Positions 45,259 through 54,345 of a stretch of 64,000 nt of DNA are shown here, piece after piece. The stretch covers positions 62,001-126,000 of the forward strand of contig NZ_VCHY01000003.1 of the NCBI RefSeq assembly GCF_005877885.1. Direction: 5' to 3'. The first letter of the stretch is position 1. Every line of letters starts with the position of its first letter. The translations under genes and the position numbers were made by a program. The DNA is from Labilibacter sediminis (GTDB lineage: Bacteria > Bacteroidota > Bacteroidia > Bacteroidales > Marinilabiliaceae). The notes under the pieces are model-generated. The model did no database searches and had not been told where the DNA came from. It saw only the letters and a list, made by a program, of their open reading frames with translations.

Positions 45259-45786
45259 TTATTTAGTCAGCTTTTTCAGGACCAGCTCTAAATTAGCACC
45301 TCTTAATCCTTTACCAACTATTATTCCGTCACCATCAATTAAAAAGTTATCCGGAATACCTCTGACACCATAAATAGCTGCGGCTTTTGATCTCCACCCC
45401 AAAAGGTCACTTACATGATACGGCCATTCCAACGCATCCTGCTCAATAGCTTTCACCCATCTATCTTTGGTTTTATCCAGAGAAACACTATAAATAGTGA
45501 AGCCATTCCCATTCTTAAACTTTTCATCTTTAAATTCGTGAAAAGCTTTCACCACGTGGGGATTTTCTCTTCGACAAGGTCCACACCATGATGCCCAGAA
45601 ATCAACCAACACCATTTTTCCTTTTAAGGAAGAAAGCGAAATTACCTCACCATTTGGAGACAAAAACTTAAGTTCCGGAGCTTTATTTCCAATTTCAAGA
45701 CCTGTTTTAACCTTTTTCTTAGCCTCCGCTTGATATGAAAACAGTAAGAACACACTCAGAAGTACTGCTATTGCTTTAAATTTCAT
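45259..45786 (-). CDS. TlpA-family thioredoxin-like protein, redox-active
   Basis: 175 residues, ATG at 45786. Signal peptide to ~YQAEAK, then a thioredoxin fold: LVDFWASWCGPCRRENP with the CxxC pair, WPYHVSDLLGWRSKAAAIYGVRGIPDNFLIDGDG with the cis-Pro. Such periplasmic proteins reduce or carry disulfides. A divergent paralogue without the cysteines lies 228 bp upstream. Confidence 0.88.
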   Translation of the reverse strand: MKFKAIAVLLSVFLLFSYQAEAKKKVKTGLEIGNKAPELKFLSPNGEVISLSSLKGKMVLVDFWASWCGPCRRENPHVVKAFHEFKDEKFKNGNGFTIYSVSLDKTKDRWVKAIEQDALEWPYHVSDLLGWRSKAAAIYGVRGIPDNFLIDGDGIIVGKGLRGANLELVLKKLTK

Positions 45787-46014
45787 ATTATTTTTTTTAA
45801 ATTTTTCAGATATTAAGCTGCAAATTAATCAACAATAAACATACCCAACCCTAATTGTTTGATTTTACAAATCGTCGAAACAACAACTAAAAACTGACAA
45901 CAAATAACGCTTAGTTCGAATCAGCTATTATAAAAACAATCAACAAACATACTAAATTGCAAATACACCGAAGTATTTAGTTCATAGTTTTATCCAAAAA
46001 ATAATAAGTGAAAT

Positions 46015-46545
46015 TTAATTTCTGCGAAGGTACTCAAGTGACTCTGTCACTTTGTTAATACTTTTGCTGCGGGCTACTAATCTGCCGTCGCCATCAACAA
46101 GGTAATTTACAGGCTTAGTTACATTAAAAGTTTTAGCGATAGACGAATCTGTTCCTTTATAGTCACAGATGTGCAGGGCATTTGTTAGTCCATCTTCTTT
46201 TATAGCTTTAGCCAAAGGTGATTTAAATCTATCGAGAGATATTGACACAACAACAAATCCCTCTCCTTTATAGAACTTGCTGTTTGCAAATTCTTTTTGT
46301 AGTCTCATCTTTTGATGATTATCTACACGTGATTCTCCATCAAATGAAGCCCAAAAATCAATCAGAACCATTTGTCCTTCCAGTGATTCTAGATTAAAAT
46401 CGGATCCATTCAGTAACGTAGTTCTTAACTCTGGTATTTTATCTCCTATCTCTAACCCAACCTTAGGTTCAGTAACGCCATTAATAAATGATAAAAAACC
46501 AAGCCCTGCTAAAACAAATAACCATGTAAGTTTTAGCTTTCTCAT
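46015..46545 (-). CDS. TlpA-like thioredoxin-fold protein lacking the CxxC motif
   Basis: 176 residues from ATG at 46545 (MRKLKLTWLFVLAG); a TTG three codons upstream is less likely. Signal peptide to ~SFINGV. The fold matches its neighbour (VLIDFWASFDGESRVDN..., KTFNVTKPVNYLVDGDGRLVARS), but where CGPC is expected there is D-G-E-S (residues ~69-72). It therefore cannot do thiol chemistry at that site. A redox-inactive scaffold or binding protein is a reasonable guess (inference). Confidence 0.85.
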   Translation of the reverse strand: MRKLKLTWLFVLAGLGFLSFINGVTEPKVGLEIGDKIPELRTTLLNGSDFNLESLEGQMVLIDFWASFDGESRVDNHQKMRLQKEFANSKFYKGEGFVVVSISLDRFKSPLAKAIKEDGLTNALHICDYKGTDSSIAKTFNVTKPVNYLVDGDGRLVARSKSINKVTESLEYLRRN

Positions 46546-46660
46546 ACACAACAATTTTGGTTAATACTCACGTCGCAAAGTTTACACTTTTTACGACACG
46601 TTGAATCTGATATTAGATCAACACATTCGTTTTGATGACAAATGTTAGCAAAACGGCTGG

Positions 46661-46691
46661 CAAAAGTATGTTCAAAAACATTAGAAAACAA
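46661..46691 (-). promoter_or_regulatory. Promoter of the CxxC-less TlpA-like gene
   Basis: On the minus strand, TTG (46691-46689), exactly 20 bp, then TACTTTTG (46668-46661), a full consensus match. Leader of ~110 nt to ATG 46545. Confidence 0.6.
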
Positions 46692-46807
46692 GCGACAAAA
46701 TTTTGAATTGACAAAAATGATAGCTATTTTTATCGATCCTCATCTTTTTTAACATTTCACGCCTGATTAACGAAGTAATCTAAGCTTTCTCATTTACAGA
46801 TACATAC

Positions 46808-46849
46808 AAAAAAAGCTTCTGCCTGAACTAAATCAAACAAAAGCTTTTT
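46808..46849 (-). terminator. murA terminator
   Basis: AAAAAGCTT (46849-46841 on minus) pairs with AAGCTTTTT (46818-46810), loop ~22 nt, then T's. 90 bp past the murA stop. Confidence 0.6.
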
Positions 46850-46939
46850 GTTAATATTTCTTAATTAAGTAACAGTGCAGTTTTTCTCCTAACACCGCCA
46901 TAATAATACAAATTGAATTACAAAACTTGCGACTTGCCT

Positions 46940-48244
46940 TTATACACGTCTGATACGAGCACCTAGGTTCTGCAATCGCTCATCAATGTTTTGATATCCA
47001 CGATCTATTTGAGTTATGTTTTGAATGGTACTTTTTCCCTTTGCAGACAATGCAGCAATCAACAAAGCAACTCCAGCTCTAATATCCGGAGATGTAAGAA
47101 TAGTTCCTCTTAACATTGTTTCTTTGTTTAATCCAATTACGGTGGCTCTGTGTGGATCACAAAGAATAATGCGGGCTCCCATGTCAATTAACTTATCCAC
47201 AAAAAACAGTCGACTCTCAAACATTTTTTGGTGAATAAGCACACTTCCTTTTGCCTGTGTTGCCATAACCAGAAAAACACTTAGTAAATCAGGAGTTAAA
47301 CCAGGCCAGGGCGCATCAGCAATTGTCATAATTGAACCATCAATAAATGTTTCAATTTCATATTCTCCTTGCTCTGGAATATAAATATCATCACCTCTGC
47401 GTTCCAATTTAACACCCATACGACGAAAAGCTTCCGGAATTATTCCCAACTCGTCATAAGCAGTATCTTTAATGGTAATTTCAGAGCTGGTCATTGCCGC
47501 CATTCCAATAAAACTACCTATCTCAATCATATCCGGCAATATTCTGTGATTACAACCACCAAGCGTTTCAACACCTTCTATCACCAATAAATTTGAACCA
47601 ATACCAGATATCTTCGCTCCCATACTTACAAGCATTTTACACAATTGCTGTAAATAAGGTTCACAAGCGGCATTATATATCGTAGTTTTTCCAGGTATTA
47701 AAACTGCAGCCATCACAATATTGGCCGTACCTGTTACCGATGCCTCATCAAGAAGCATATAAGCTCCTTTTAACTCATCAGCCTCAAGACTATAAAAAAT
47801 TTGACTTGGATTATATTGAAAACGAGCACCTAACTTCTCAAAACCAATAAAATGAGTATCTAATCTTCGTCTGCCTATTTTATCGCCTCCCGGCTTTGGG
47901 AAATAAGCCTTACCATAACGTGCCAAAAGTGGCCCCATAATCATTATTGATCCACGTAAAGATGATGCCTTTTGACGGAATTCTTTGGATTGCAGATATT
48001 CCAGATTAATATTTTCGGCCTTAAAGGAGCATTTATGACGGCTAATTCTATCAATTTCAACTCCAATATCGCCTAATAAATCAATTAAGTTATTGACATC
48101 TACGATGTCCGGAATATTATCAATAACTATTTCTTTCGCAGAAAGTAATGTGGCACAGATAACCTGTAATGCCTCATTTTTCGCACCCTGAGGAGTTATT
48201 TCGCCGGAAAGCTTATGCCCTCCTTCAATTTCGAAACAATGCAT
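46940..48244 (-). CDS. murA: UDP-N-acetylglucosamine 1-carboxyvinyltransferase, Cys-to-Asp form
   Basis: 434 residues, ATG at 48244. EPSP-synthase fold: GAKNEAL with the Lys near 22, RGSIMIMGPLLARYGKA, and DIRAGVALLIAAL with the late Arg. At residue 121 (codon 47882-47884) the motif is PGGD, where E. coli MurA has PGGC with Cys115, the residue fosfomycin alkylates. Asp at this site is known in Mycobacterium and Chlamydia MurA and gives natural fosfomycin resistance. It follows DUF4290 by 40 bp, a conserved Bacteroidota pair. Confidence 0.95.
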   Translation of the reverse strand: MHCFEIEGGHKLSGEITPQGAKNEALQVICATLLSAKEIVIDNIPDIVDVNNLIDLLGDIGVEIDRISRHKCSFKAENINLEYLQSKEFRQKASSLRGSIMIMGPLLARYGKAYFPKPGGDKIGRRRLDTHFIGFEKLGARFQYNPSQIFYSLEADELKGAYMLLDEASVTGTANIVMAAVLIPGKTTIYNAACEPYLQQLCKMLVSMGAKISGIGSNLLVIEGVETLGGCNHRILPDMIEIGSFIGMAAMTSSEITIKDTAYDELGIIPEAFRRMGVKLERRGDDIYIPEQGEYEIETFIDGSIMTIADAPWPGLTPDLLSVFLVMATQAKGSVLIHQKMFESRLFFVDKLIDMGARIILCDPHRATVIGLNKETMLRGTILTSPDIRAGVALLIAALSAKGKSTIQNITQIDRGYQNIDERLQNLGARIRRV

Positions 48245-48284
48245 TCTATGTAGATTAAAAGATATACAATAAAGTGTCTATACT

Positions 48285-48902
48285 CTATTTACGATCGTCG
48301 TGACGCTTAAATTGACGCTTTTTACGGTTGCGGTTCTGATTTTGATGTCCGCCCTGATGTTCACGGTGCTCAGGAATTTTCATATCATCACTTATCACCA
48401 AACGATCCTTCGACATTTTTCTAATATCTGCAAAAACACGAGCATCTCCCGGAAAATCCTTATTCCACATCAGGAGTGATTTTTTCATGTTATTAGCAAT
48501 AAGCAAGATTAAATGCTGCTTATGCTCACCTTCTTCCATTTCACATGCCTTATCTATCATTTTTTCGATAGTGCGACCGTAATGACGATACCTGATGCGC
48601 TCGTTATTATATGGCATTTTTTTAGGACGCTTGTATAAAGTATCCTTTTCAGGCAAATCAAACGGAGTTTCTATACCCAATTTAAAATCCGACATAATGG
48701 CCAAATGATCCCAAAGCTTATGCTTAAAATCATTGACATCGCGAAGGTGCGGAAACATGTTTCCCATGTTACCAATAATGGCATGAGCACATTTTGTTCT
48801 TTCCTGTATATCTTCAATGGTAACACAGTGGTTTACCATCTTCTGAATATGACGACCATACTCAGGCAGAAGTAATTTCTTCCTATTTGAATTATAATCC
48901 AT
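48285..48902 (-). CDS. DUF4290 domain protein
   Basis: 205 residues from ATG at 48902 (MDYNSNRKKL); a TTG two codons upstream is less likely. Helical, MVNHCVTIEDIQERTKCAHAIIGNMGNMFPHLRDVNDFKHKLWDHLAIMS is typical of DUF4290. The C-terminal 25 residues are strongly basic and His/Gln/Asn-rich (HQNQNRNRKKRQFKRHDDRK), suggesting nucleic-acid or envelope contact. Paired with murA. Function unknown. Confidence 0.88.
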   Translation of the reverse strand: MDYNSNRKKLLLPEYGRHIQKMVNHCVTIEDIQERTKCAHAIIGNMGNMFPHLRDVNDFKHKLWDHLAIMSDFKLGIETPFDLPEKDTLYKRPKKMPYNNERIRYRHYGRTIEKMIDKACEMEEGEHKQHLILLIANNMKKSLLMWNKDFPGDARVFADIRKMSKDRLVISDDMKIPEHREHQGGHQNQNRNRKKRQFKRHDDRK

Positions 48903-49078
48903 AACCAATAAAAAAAAGCTCTTATCTAGTAACCCTTTTTGAGATAATTATAAAACCTGCTAAAATTAAAATACCACCTGTTTTATAAAAATCTACGAAA
49001 AGTTCTGATTTGGGGAACTTATTAATCTTTTAAAGCGCAGTAACCATGTGTAGATCATGCAGTACTATCGCCACAAAT

Positions 49079-51370
49079 CTAACCCAAAATTTTAAGTTTG
49101 GCAAATTTTAACAATAATTGTTTAACACCCGTATTTTCGAAATCAACGGTGGCTTTTGCATTAGGTAATTGCCCGTCAATGCTAACAATTTTGCCCTTTC
49201 CAAATCGAATATGCTCAACAGCTACTCCAGGTTGCAGATTTCCAACACTATTACCTTTAAATGGTCGTTGCGGTTCAGAAGTTGCATTATTGGATACTTT
49301 TTTAAAGTTATAGCCCGGCTTAGAAGCTACCTGACCCTGAGAGAAATTCCTTTTAACGGTTTCTTTAGATGTAAAACGACCACCCGTATCCTTTATCTTA
49401 ATCTGATCACCTGAAAACTCTATAAACTGTGGATCTATTTCTCCAATAAAACGACTTGGTCGGCAAAAGGAAGATTCGCCATACTTATAACGGGTACGCG
49501 CAAAAGAAATAGTTGCATTATCCTCTGCACGTGTTACTGCAACATAAAACAAGCGACGCTCTTCTTCAACACCCTCTTCGCTATCCTTAGTCATATTAGA
49601 CGGAAACAAACCTTCTTCAACACCAACTACATAAACATTCTTAAACTCAAGTCCCTTACTGGAGTGAATTGTCATTAGCGTTACTTTATTGATATCATCT
49701 TCTGTATCACTATCCTGATCTGTTAACAATGACACCTCTTCCAGAAAATTAACCAATCCTGTTTCTCCACCTTCCTCCTGCCTATTGGTAGTAAACTCTT
49801 TTATACCATTCATCAATTCCTGAACATTCTCCTGACGGGCTACACTTTCCGGAGTTCTATCATGATACAGCTCCTTTATCATGCCACTTTGATTGGCAAT
49901 TTCCATCACCACATCGTAAGCTGACAGTTGAGATACACTGGCCCTAAAGCCCGAAATTAACCCTACAAAAGAATTCAATTTTCGTTGTGTTCCGGCATTA
50001 AAAAGTTGGGCTGCAGTTTCAAGCGAAGTAATAACATCCCACATACTTTTCCCTGAAGCAGCTGCCGCTCCTTCAATTTTATCCATTGTTGTTTTACCAA
50101 TTCCACGAGCCGGATAGTTGACGATTCGCTTTAAAGCTTCCTGATCTGCCGGATTTACCGTAAGCCTGCAATAAGCTAAAAGATCCTTAATTTCTTTACG
50201 CTGATAAAAGCTTAAACCTCCATATATTTTATAAGAGATGGTATTTTTACGTAAGGCCTCCTCAAAAATACGCGACTGCGCATTGGTACGATACAAAATG
50301 GCAAAATCCTGAAACTGATATCCCTCTTTTGTAATCTTATCTTTAATATCATTTATAACAATATACCCTTCCTCAATATCCGAGTATGCATTATGTACCT
50401 TAATCTTGCTACCGTCATCATTTTCTGAAAATACGGCCTTTTTAATTTGCTTAGAATTTTTTGCAATGATACTGTTAGCCGCCTTTACAATATTTTGGGT
50501 AGAGCGATAGTTTTGCTCCAATTTATACAGCTTGTAGTCGGGATAATCGTTTCTAAAGTTTAAAATATTTTCGATTTTGGCTCCCCTAAAACTATAAATA
50601 CTTTGCGCATCATCACCAACAACGCAAATATTATTGTGCTTTTCGGCTAGTTTTTTAACAATGATATATTGCGAATAATTGGTATCCTGATACTCATCAA
50701 CTAAAATGTAATTGAATAAATTTTGATATTTTTCAATCACTTCAGGATGATCCCGGAAAAGTATATTGGTATTCAGTAAAAGATCATCAAAATCCATCAC
50801 TCCGGATTTATAACACTGTCTCATATACCTGGTATATATTTCATATACCATTCCAATTTTAGCCGCCTGATCTTCCATCATTAAATGTTGATTTCGAGCA
50901 TAAGCAGCAGGTGTTATTAGATCATTTTTAGCAGCAGATATTCTTCCTAAAATACGATTTGGCTTATAATCTTTATCATTAAGTTTCATTTCCTTAATAA
51001 TAGATTTTATCAAGCTCTTGGAGTCAGAAGTATCATAAATAGTGAATGATGACGGATAGCCTAGCTTGTCGGCATCGTTTCGCAGAATACGTGCAAAGAT
51101 GGAGTGAAAAGTACCCATCCATAAATTTTTAGCCGTATCATCTCCTACAATGGTAGCAATACGCTCTTTCATTTCGCGCGCTGCCTTATTGGTAAAAGTA
51201 AGTGCCAAAATACGATAAGGATGTACACCCTTGGTAAGAAGGTGTGCAATACGGTAAGTTAAAACCCTGGTTTTACCGGATCCTGCTCCCGCAATTACTA
51301 ATGACGCTCCCTCTGTATTTAATACCGCATCTTTTTGCGATGCGTTTAATTGTTCAAGATAATTTTGCAC
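49079..51370 (-). CDS. UvrD/PcrA-family ATP-dependent helicase
   Basis: 763 residues from GTG at 51370, whose protein (QNYLEQLNASQKDAV) matches the usual PcrA N-terminus; a TTG at 51397 adds nine residues but lies in a TATCTTTG box. Superfamily 1A motifs: GAGSGKTRVLTYRIA (Walker A), LVDEYQDTNYSQY (DEYQD), VVGDDAQSIYSFRGA, LYRTNAQSR, TIHSSKGLEFKNVYVVGVEEGLFP, VAVTRAED. C-terminal AxxLRG-like tail with VEHIRFGKGKIVSIDG, typical of PcrA. 3'-5' helicase in repair and replication. Confidence 0.93.
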   Translation of the reverse strand: MQNYLEQLNASQKDAVLNTEGASLVIAGAGSGKTRVLTYRIAHLLTKGVHPYRILALTFTNKAAREMKERIATIVGDDTAKNLWMGTFHSIFARILRNDADKLGYPSSFTIYDTSDSKSLIKSIIKEMKLNDKDYKPNRILGRISAAKNDLITPAAYARNQHLMMEDQAAKIGMVYEIYTRYMRQCYKSGVMDFDDLLLNTNILFRDHPEVIEKYQNLFNYILVDEYQDTNYSQYIIVKKLAEKHNNICVVGDDAQSIYSFRGAKIENILNFRNDYPDYKLYKLEQNYRSTQNIVKAANSIIAKNSKQIKKAVFSENDDGSKIKVHNAYSDIEEGYIVINDIKDKITKEGYQFQDFAILYRTNAQSRIFEEALRKNTISYKIYGGLSFYQRKEIKDLLAYCRLTVNPADQEALKRIVNYPARGIGKTTMDKIEGAAAASGKSMWDVITSLETAAQLFNAGTQRKLNSFVGLISGFRASVSQLSAYDVVMEIANQSGMIKELYHDRTPESVARQENVQELMNGIKEFTTNRQEEGGETGLVNFLEEVSLLTDQDSDTEDDINKVTLMTIHSSKGLEFKNVYVVGVEEGLFPSNMTKDSEEGVEEERRLFYVAVTRAEDNATISFARTRYKYGESSFCRPSRFIGEIDPQFIEFSGDQIKIKDTGGRFTSKETVKRNFSQGQVASKPGYNFKKVSNNATSEPQRPFKGNSVGNLQPGVAVEHIRFGKGKIVSIDGQLPNAKATVDFENTGVKQLLLKFAKLKILG

Positions 51371-51744
51371 TACTTCTGCTTTTTTAATGAATGACAAAGA
51401 TATATAAAAATGATCCTTATGAGTCTGCTACATTTTGAAAATTCGAGAGATTAATTTAATACAATCATGCCATAAATTTGATGATATATTGTAAAATAGA
51501 ACCTTCTCGCTTGTTAATGAATGTTAATTTTATGTCGGGCCAAAAATGATATAATATTCAGATACTGATGATTGCAATTACACTACTCAATATTAAGTAT
51601 AGACTATTTTAAGATCTGAATATACTTTTATACCCTATTTAGTTTAAACTGATAAGCAAAACCATTCTGGCGACGCATTCATTGTGTTACCCGCGCTTTA
51701 AATTTTACTTTTTTAAAGTTGTAACAAGATTTAAATTAAATATT
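51371..51744. other. Divergent gap between the helicase and a TonB-C-like gene
   Basis: About 350 bp, AT-rich. A TAAATTTG box (51473-51480) is on the plus strand, ~265 bp before the next ATG. The helicase side has TATCTTTG (51401-51394). No other ORF or RNA recognised. Confidence 0.35.
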
Positions 51745-52470
51745 ATGAAAAAACTTGGATTTATTTCAGGACTAATATTTTTAACATTAGCTTGCTTTGC
51801 CCAATATGAGGTAGAATTAACAGAAACAGTTGTACAACCCCCAAACTTTAACTACGAAGGCACTTTAGATAGCGATGAATTTAAATCTCCAATTTGTCAA
51901 TATCTACACGAGAACTTAAGTAATCAAAATTTTTATGATAATGGCGTGGTCATAGTCCTTTTTACCGTAAAATCTGATGGTACATTAACTGATTTTCAAT
52001 TAGAAAACTCAGTTTCAAATAGTACCGACAATGCTGTTATTAGAAGTATTGAATCAACATCCGGCATGTGGAATCCCGGCATTGTGAATGGCTCAGCTGT
52101 TGATATGCAAAAAGCACTAATGGTTAAATTTATAGATCCTGAAAACGGAACACTTGAGGATCTTGCACAAAATAATTTAGAGATAGCCATTCGTAAATAT
52201 CATAAATGTATTGCTATCCAAAACAGCCTATTTTTAACAGCTGAAAAAGCTGACAGAAAAATACAAAGAAAACTAGCTTCTGCACTAAGGGTTTTAGATA
52301 ATGCAAACCAATATCAGCCTAATGAACCTGCTATTGTATTTTGGCAAGCCAGGGTATATGAACAAGCCGGTCAGGAGATGATGAAAAATCAGAAGTTAGA
52401 TGAATTTAAAAATCTCGTTAACTTCAACTACTCTGCTTTAAATGAAACTATTGAAATTGTATTAAAATAA
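51745..52470 (+). CDS. Secreted TonB-C-like domain protein, copy A
   Basis: 241 residues from ATG at 51745 (MKKLGFISGLIFLTLACFAQ), which places the signal peptide at the start; the longer frame upstream is rejected. Residues ~50-140 resemble a TonB C-terminal domain: GVVIVLFTVKSDGTLTDFQLENS...TDNAVIRSIESTSGMWNPGIVNGSAVDMQKALMVKF. There is no N-terminal TonB-type membrane anchor or proline linker, only a signal peptide. The last ~100 residues are helical (IAIRKYHKCIAIQNSLF...ALRVLDNANQYQPNEPAIVFWQARVYEQ), TPR-like. Close paralogue at 53547-54269. Confidence 0.7.
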   Translation: MKKLGFISGLIFLTLACFAQYEVELTETVVQPPNFNYEGTLDSDEFKSPICQYLHENLSNQNFYDNGVVIVLFTVKSDGTLTDFQLENSVSNSTDNAVIRSIESTSGMWNPGIVNGSAVDMQKALMVKFIDPENGTLEDLAQNNLEIAIRKYHKCIAIQNSLFLTAEKADRKIQRKLASALRVLDNANQYQPNEPAIVFWQARVYEQAGQEMMKNQKLDEFKNLVNFNYSALNETIEIVLK

Positions 52471-52540
52471 AATTAATCACAAATAACTGAAAAACACAAA
52501 AACCTATATCTAGCCCTATAATTACTTAATTATTAACACC

Positions 52541-53257
52541 ATGTTATTTCCTCAAGAAGTAATAGCACAAAGCAATTCTCGTTTTTTGAAAAACAAGAAT
52601 ATCATACAAAATAAGCACCCTGATTTCAATAAAATTATCTGCTTAAGCAATCAGTTTTACCTGATTATAGAATTCCCAAGTCTTACAATTTCCTATTCAT
52701 CGATAAATATTAAAGATGTTTTAGGTTTTGAGCAAAACGAACTATCATTTATTGACTTCATTAATTTGATTCACCCTGACGACTATAACAATGTATTCTT
52801 TAATATAAAGAGGTCGCTTCAGATTGCCCGTAATAACCGACACTCTCTTTATCCTTTTAAATGTTTTATGATATTAAACTATAGAATTCGAAATAAACAA
52901 AACTCAACTATAAGAATTCTGAATCAACTTTGCTATTTAGATTCCCGTTTTTCTCTTGAAAAATTCAACATCCTTTGTTTAATTACTGATCTTTCTATAT
53001 GTAAAAAAACTAAGTTATCTTCTCTAAAAAATCTGTTATTCAATCCTGAAGAACATAAGCTATCATCACTATCACAACGAGAGCAAGAAGTATTATCGCT
53101 ACTTACAAAAGGGAAAAACAGTGTAGAAATAGGTAAGATACTAAACATTAGCAAGCACACCGTTGATACACACAGAAGAAACATGCTCATTAAATCAGAA
53201 TTCAACAATACAGCAGAGCTGATTGCTTACTCCTTTGCACAACAACTAAAACTTTAA
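52541..53257 (+). CDS. PAS-LuxR transcriptional regulator
   Basis: 238 residues, ATG at 52541. N-terminal PAS_3-type domain (SSINIKDVLGFEQNELSFIDFINLIHPDDYNNVFF, residues ~50-160), C-terminal LuxR helix-turn-helix (LSSLSQREQEVLSLLTKGKNSVEIGKILNISKHTVDTHRRNM). Short LuxR-type regulator without a receiver domain. It is between two TonB-C-like secreted proteins and 70 bp after the first. Possible regulator of that pair or of the receptor downstream (inference). Confidence 0.85.
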   Translation: MLFPQEVIAQSNSRFLKNKNIIQNKHPDFNKIICLSNQFYLIIEFPSLTISYSSINIKDVLGFEQNELSFIDFINLIHPDDYNNVFFNIKRSLQIARNNRHSLYPFKCFMILNYRIRNKQNSTIRILNQLCYLDSRFSLEKFNILCLITDLSICKKTKLSSLKNLLFNPEEHKLSSLSQREQEVLSLLTKGKNSVEIGKILNISKHTVDTHRRNMLIKSEFNNTAELIAYSFAQQLKL

Positions 53258-53546
53258 ACCAATAAATGTACTGCAAATCAAAAATGTTAAAGTTTGTTAA
53301 AGAAAATTGAAACCGTACACTTTTTATATCTGACCCACAACCACTTAAGTATTTTTGTTCGATAACGTATATGGACAAAATATATTTCTCTTCCTACTTT
53401 TATAATGTCTTTAAGTAACTCCCTCTGTTAAATACTGTCTTCTAATTTATTCCTGTAAAACAACATTGTTTTCACTAAGCTATAGTGCATTTGTGTAAAT
53501 ACAAACTGACTTAAGTTATCTATTTACAAACAAAAACTATACTACT

Positions 53547-54269
53547 ATGAAAAGATTTGGATTATTAACAGGTATGTTATTGATGGTTGTGCTTGGTTTT
53601 GCGCAAGTAAAACAATTAGCCGAAACATTGGTTGAGGCACCTAAGTTTAATTGTGAAACTGCCATCTCCGGCGAAACTGGTAAAGCCCCGATTTGTAACT
53701 ATTTAAGCGAAACTTTAAGTGATGGCCAGTATTATGACGAAGGTTTAGTTATTGTTCTTTTTACCATTGAAACCGATGGTACGCTTTCTGAATTTTCAGT
53801 TGAAAACTCAGTTTCAAAATCGACTGACAATGCGGTTATTTCTTGTCTGCAATCTACAAACGGAATGTGGAGTCCGGGATTGGTTAATGGAAATCCTGTA
53901 GACATGCAGAAAAAGATTTACGTTCGTTTTTTAAACCCTGAACATGAATCTCTTGAACAGCTCGCGCAGGATAAAATTAACATGGCAATCAGAAAATACC
54001 ATGCTGCAGTTCAGATACAAAACAGTTTTAACCTACACGCGGAAACAGCAAGTAAAAGATCAGAAAGAAAATTTAACACTGCTCTTAACCTTCTTGAAAA
54101 CGCCAACAAGTATCAACCAGGTGAACCAGCCGTTGCTTTTTGGCAAGCATGTGCTTATGAAAAATTAGGTAATGAAATGATGAAAGATCAAAAAATTAAC
54201 GAATTCATCGATTTAGTTGACAACAATTATCAAGCACAAATTGATGGCGTTGAAATTGTTTTAAAATAA
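53547..54269 (+). CDS. Secreted TonB-C-like domain protein, copy B
   Basis: 240 residues, ATG at 53547; signal peptide to ~GFAQV. Alignable end to end with the copy at 51745-52470 (VIVLFTIETDGTLSEFSVENSVSKSTDNAVISCLQSTNGMWSPGLVNGNPVDMQKKIYVRF; KINMAIRKYHAAVQIQNSF; EKLGNEMMKDQKINEFIDLV). No membrane helix beyond the signal, so not a classical TonB. It may have arisen by duplication. A shared terminator with the convergent receptor gene follows. Confidence 0.7.
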   Translation: MKRFGLLTGMLLMVVLGFAQVKQLAETLVEAPKFNCETAISGETGKAPICNYLSETLSDGQYYDEGLVIVLFTIETDGTLSEFSVENSVSKSTDNAVISCLQSTNGMWSPGLVNGNPVDMQKKIYVRFLNPEHESLEQLAQDKINMAIRKYHAAVQIQNSFNLHAETASKRSERKFNTALNLLENANKYQPGEPAVAFWQACAYEKLGNEMMKDQKINEFIDLVDNNYQAQIDGVEIVLK

Positions 54270-54292
54270 AACATCTATCCCTTTTAAACTGT

Positions 54293-54335
54293 ACAAAGCG
54301 CTCCTTATTTGTAGTATAAGTAGCGCTTTGTTTTA
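54293..54335. terminator. Terminator between TonB-C-like gene and TonB-dependent receptor
   Basis: ACAAAGCGCT (54293-54302) pairs with AGCGCTTTGT (54322-54331), then TTTTATAT. Convergent genes on both sides. Confidence 0.8.
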
Positions 54336-54345
54336 TATACACAAT

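Larger units (their letters stand above)
46546..46939. other. 394-bp intergenic region
   Basis: Contains the promoter candidate of the CxxC-less thioredoxin-fold gene and the murA terminator. No ORF seen in the rest. Confidence 0.6.
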
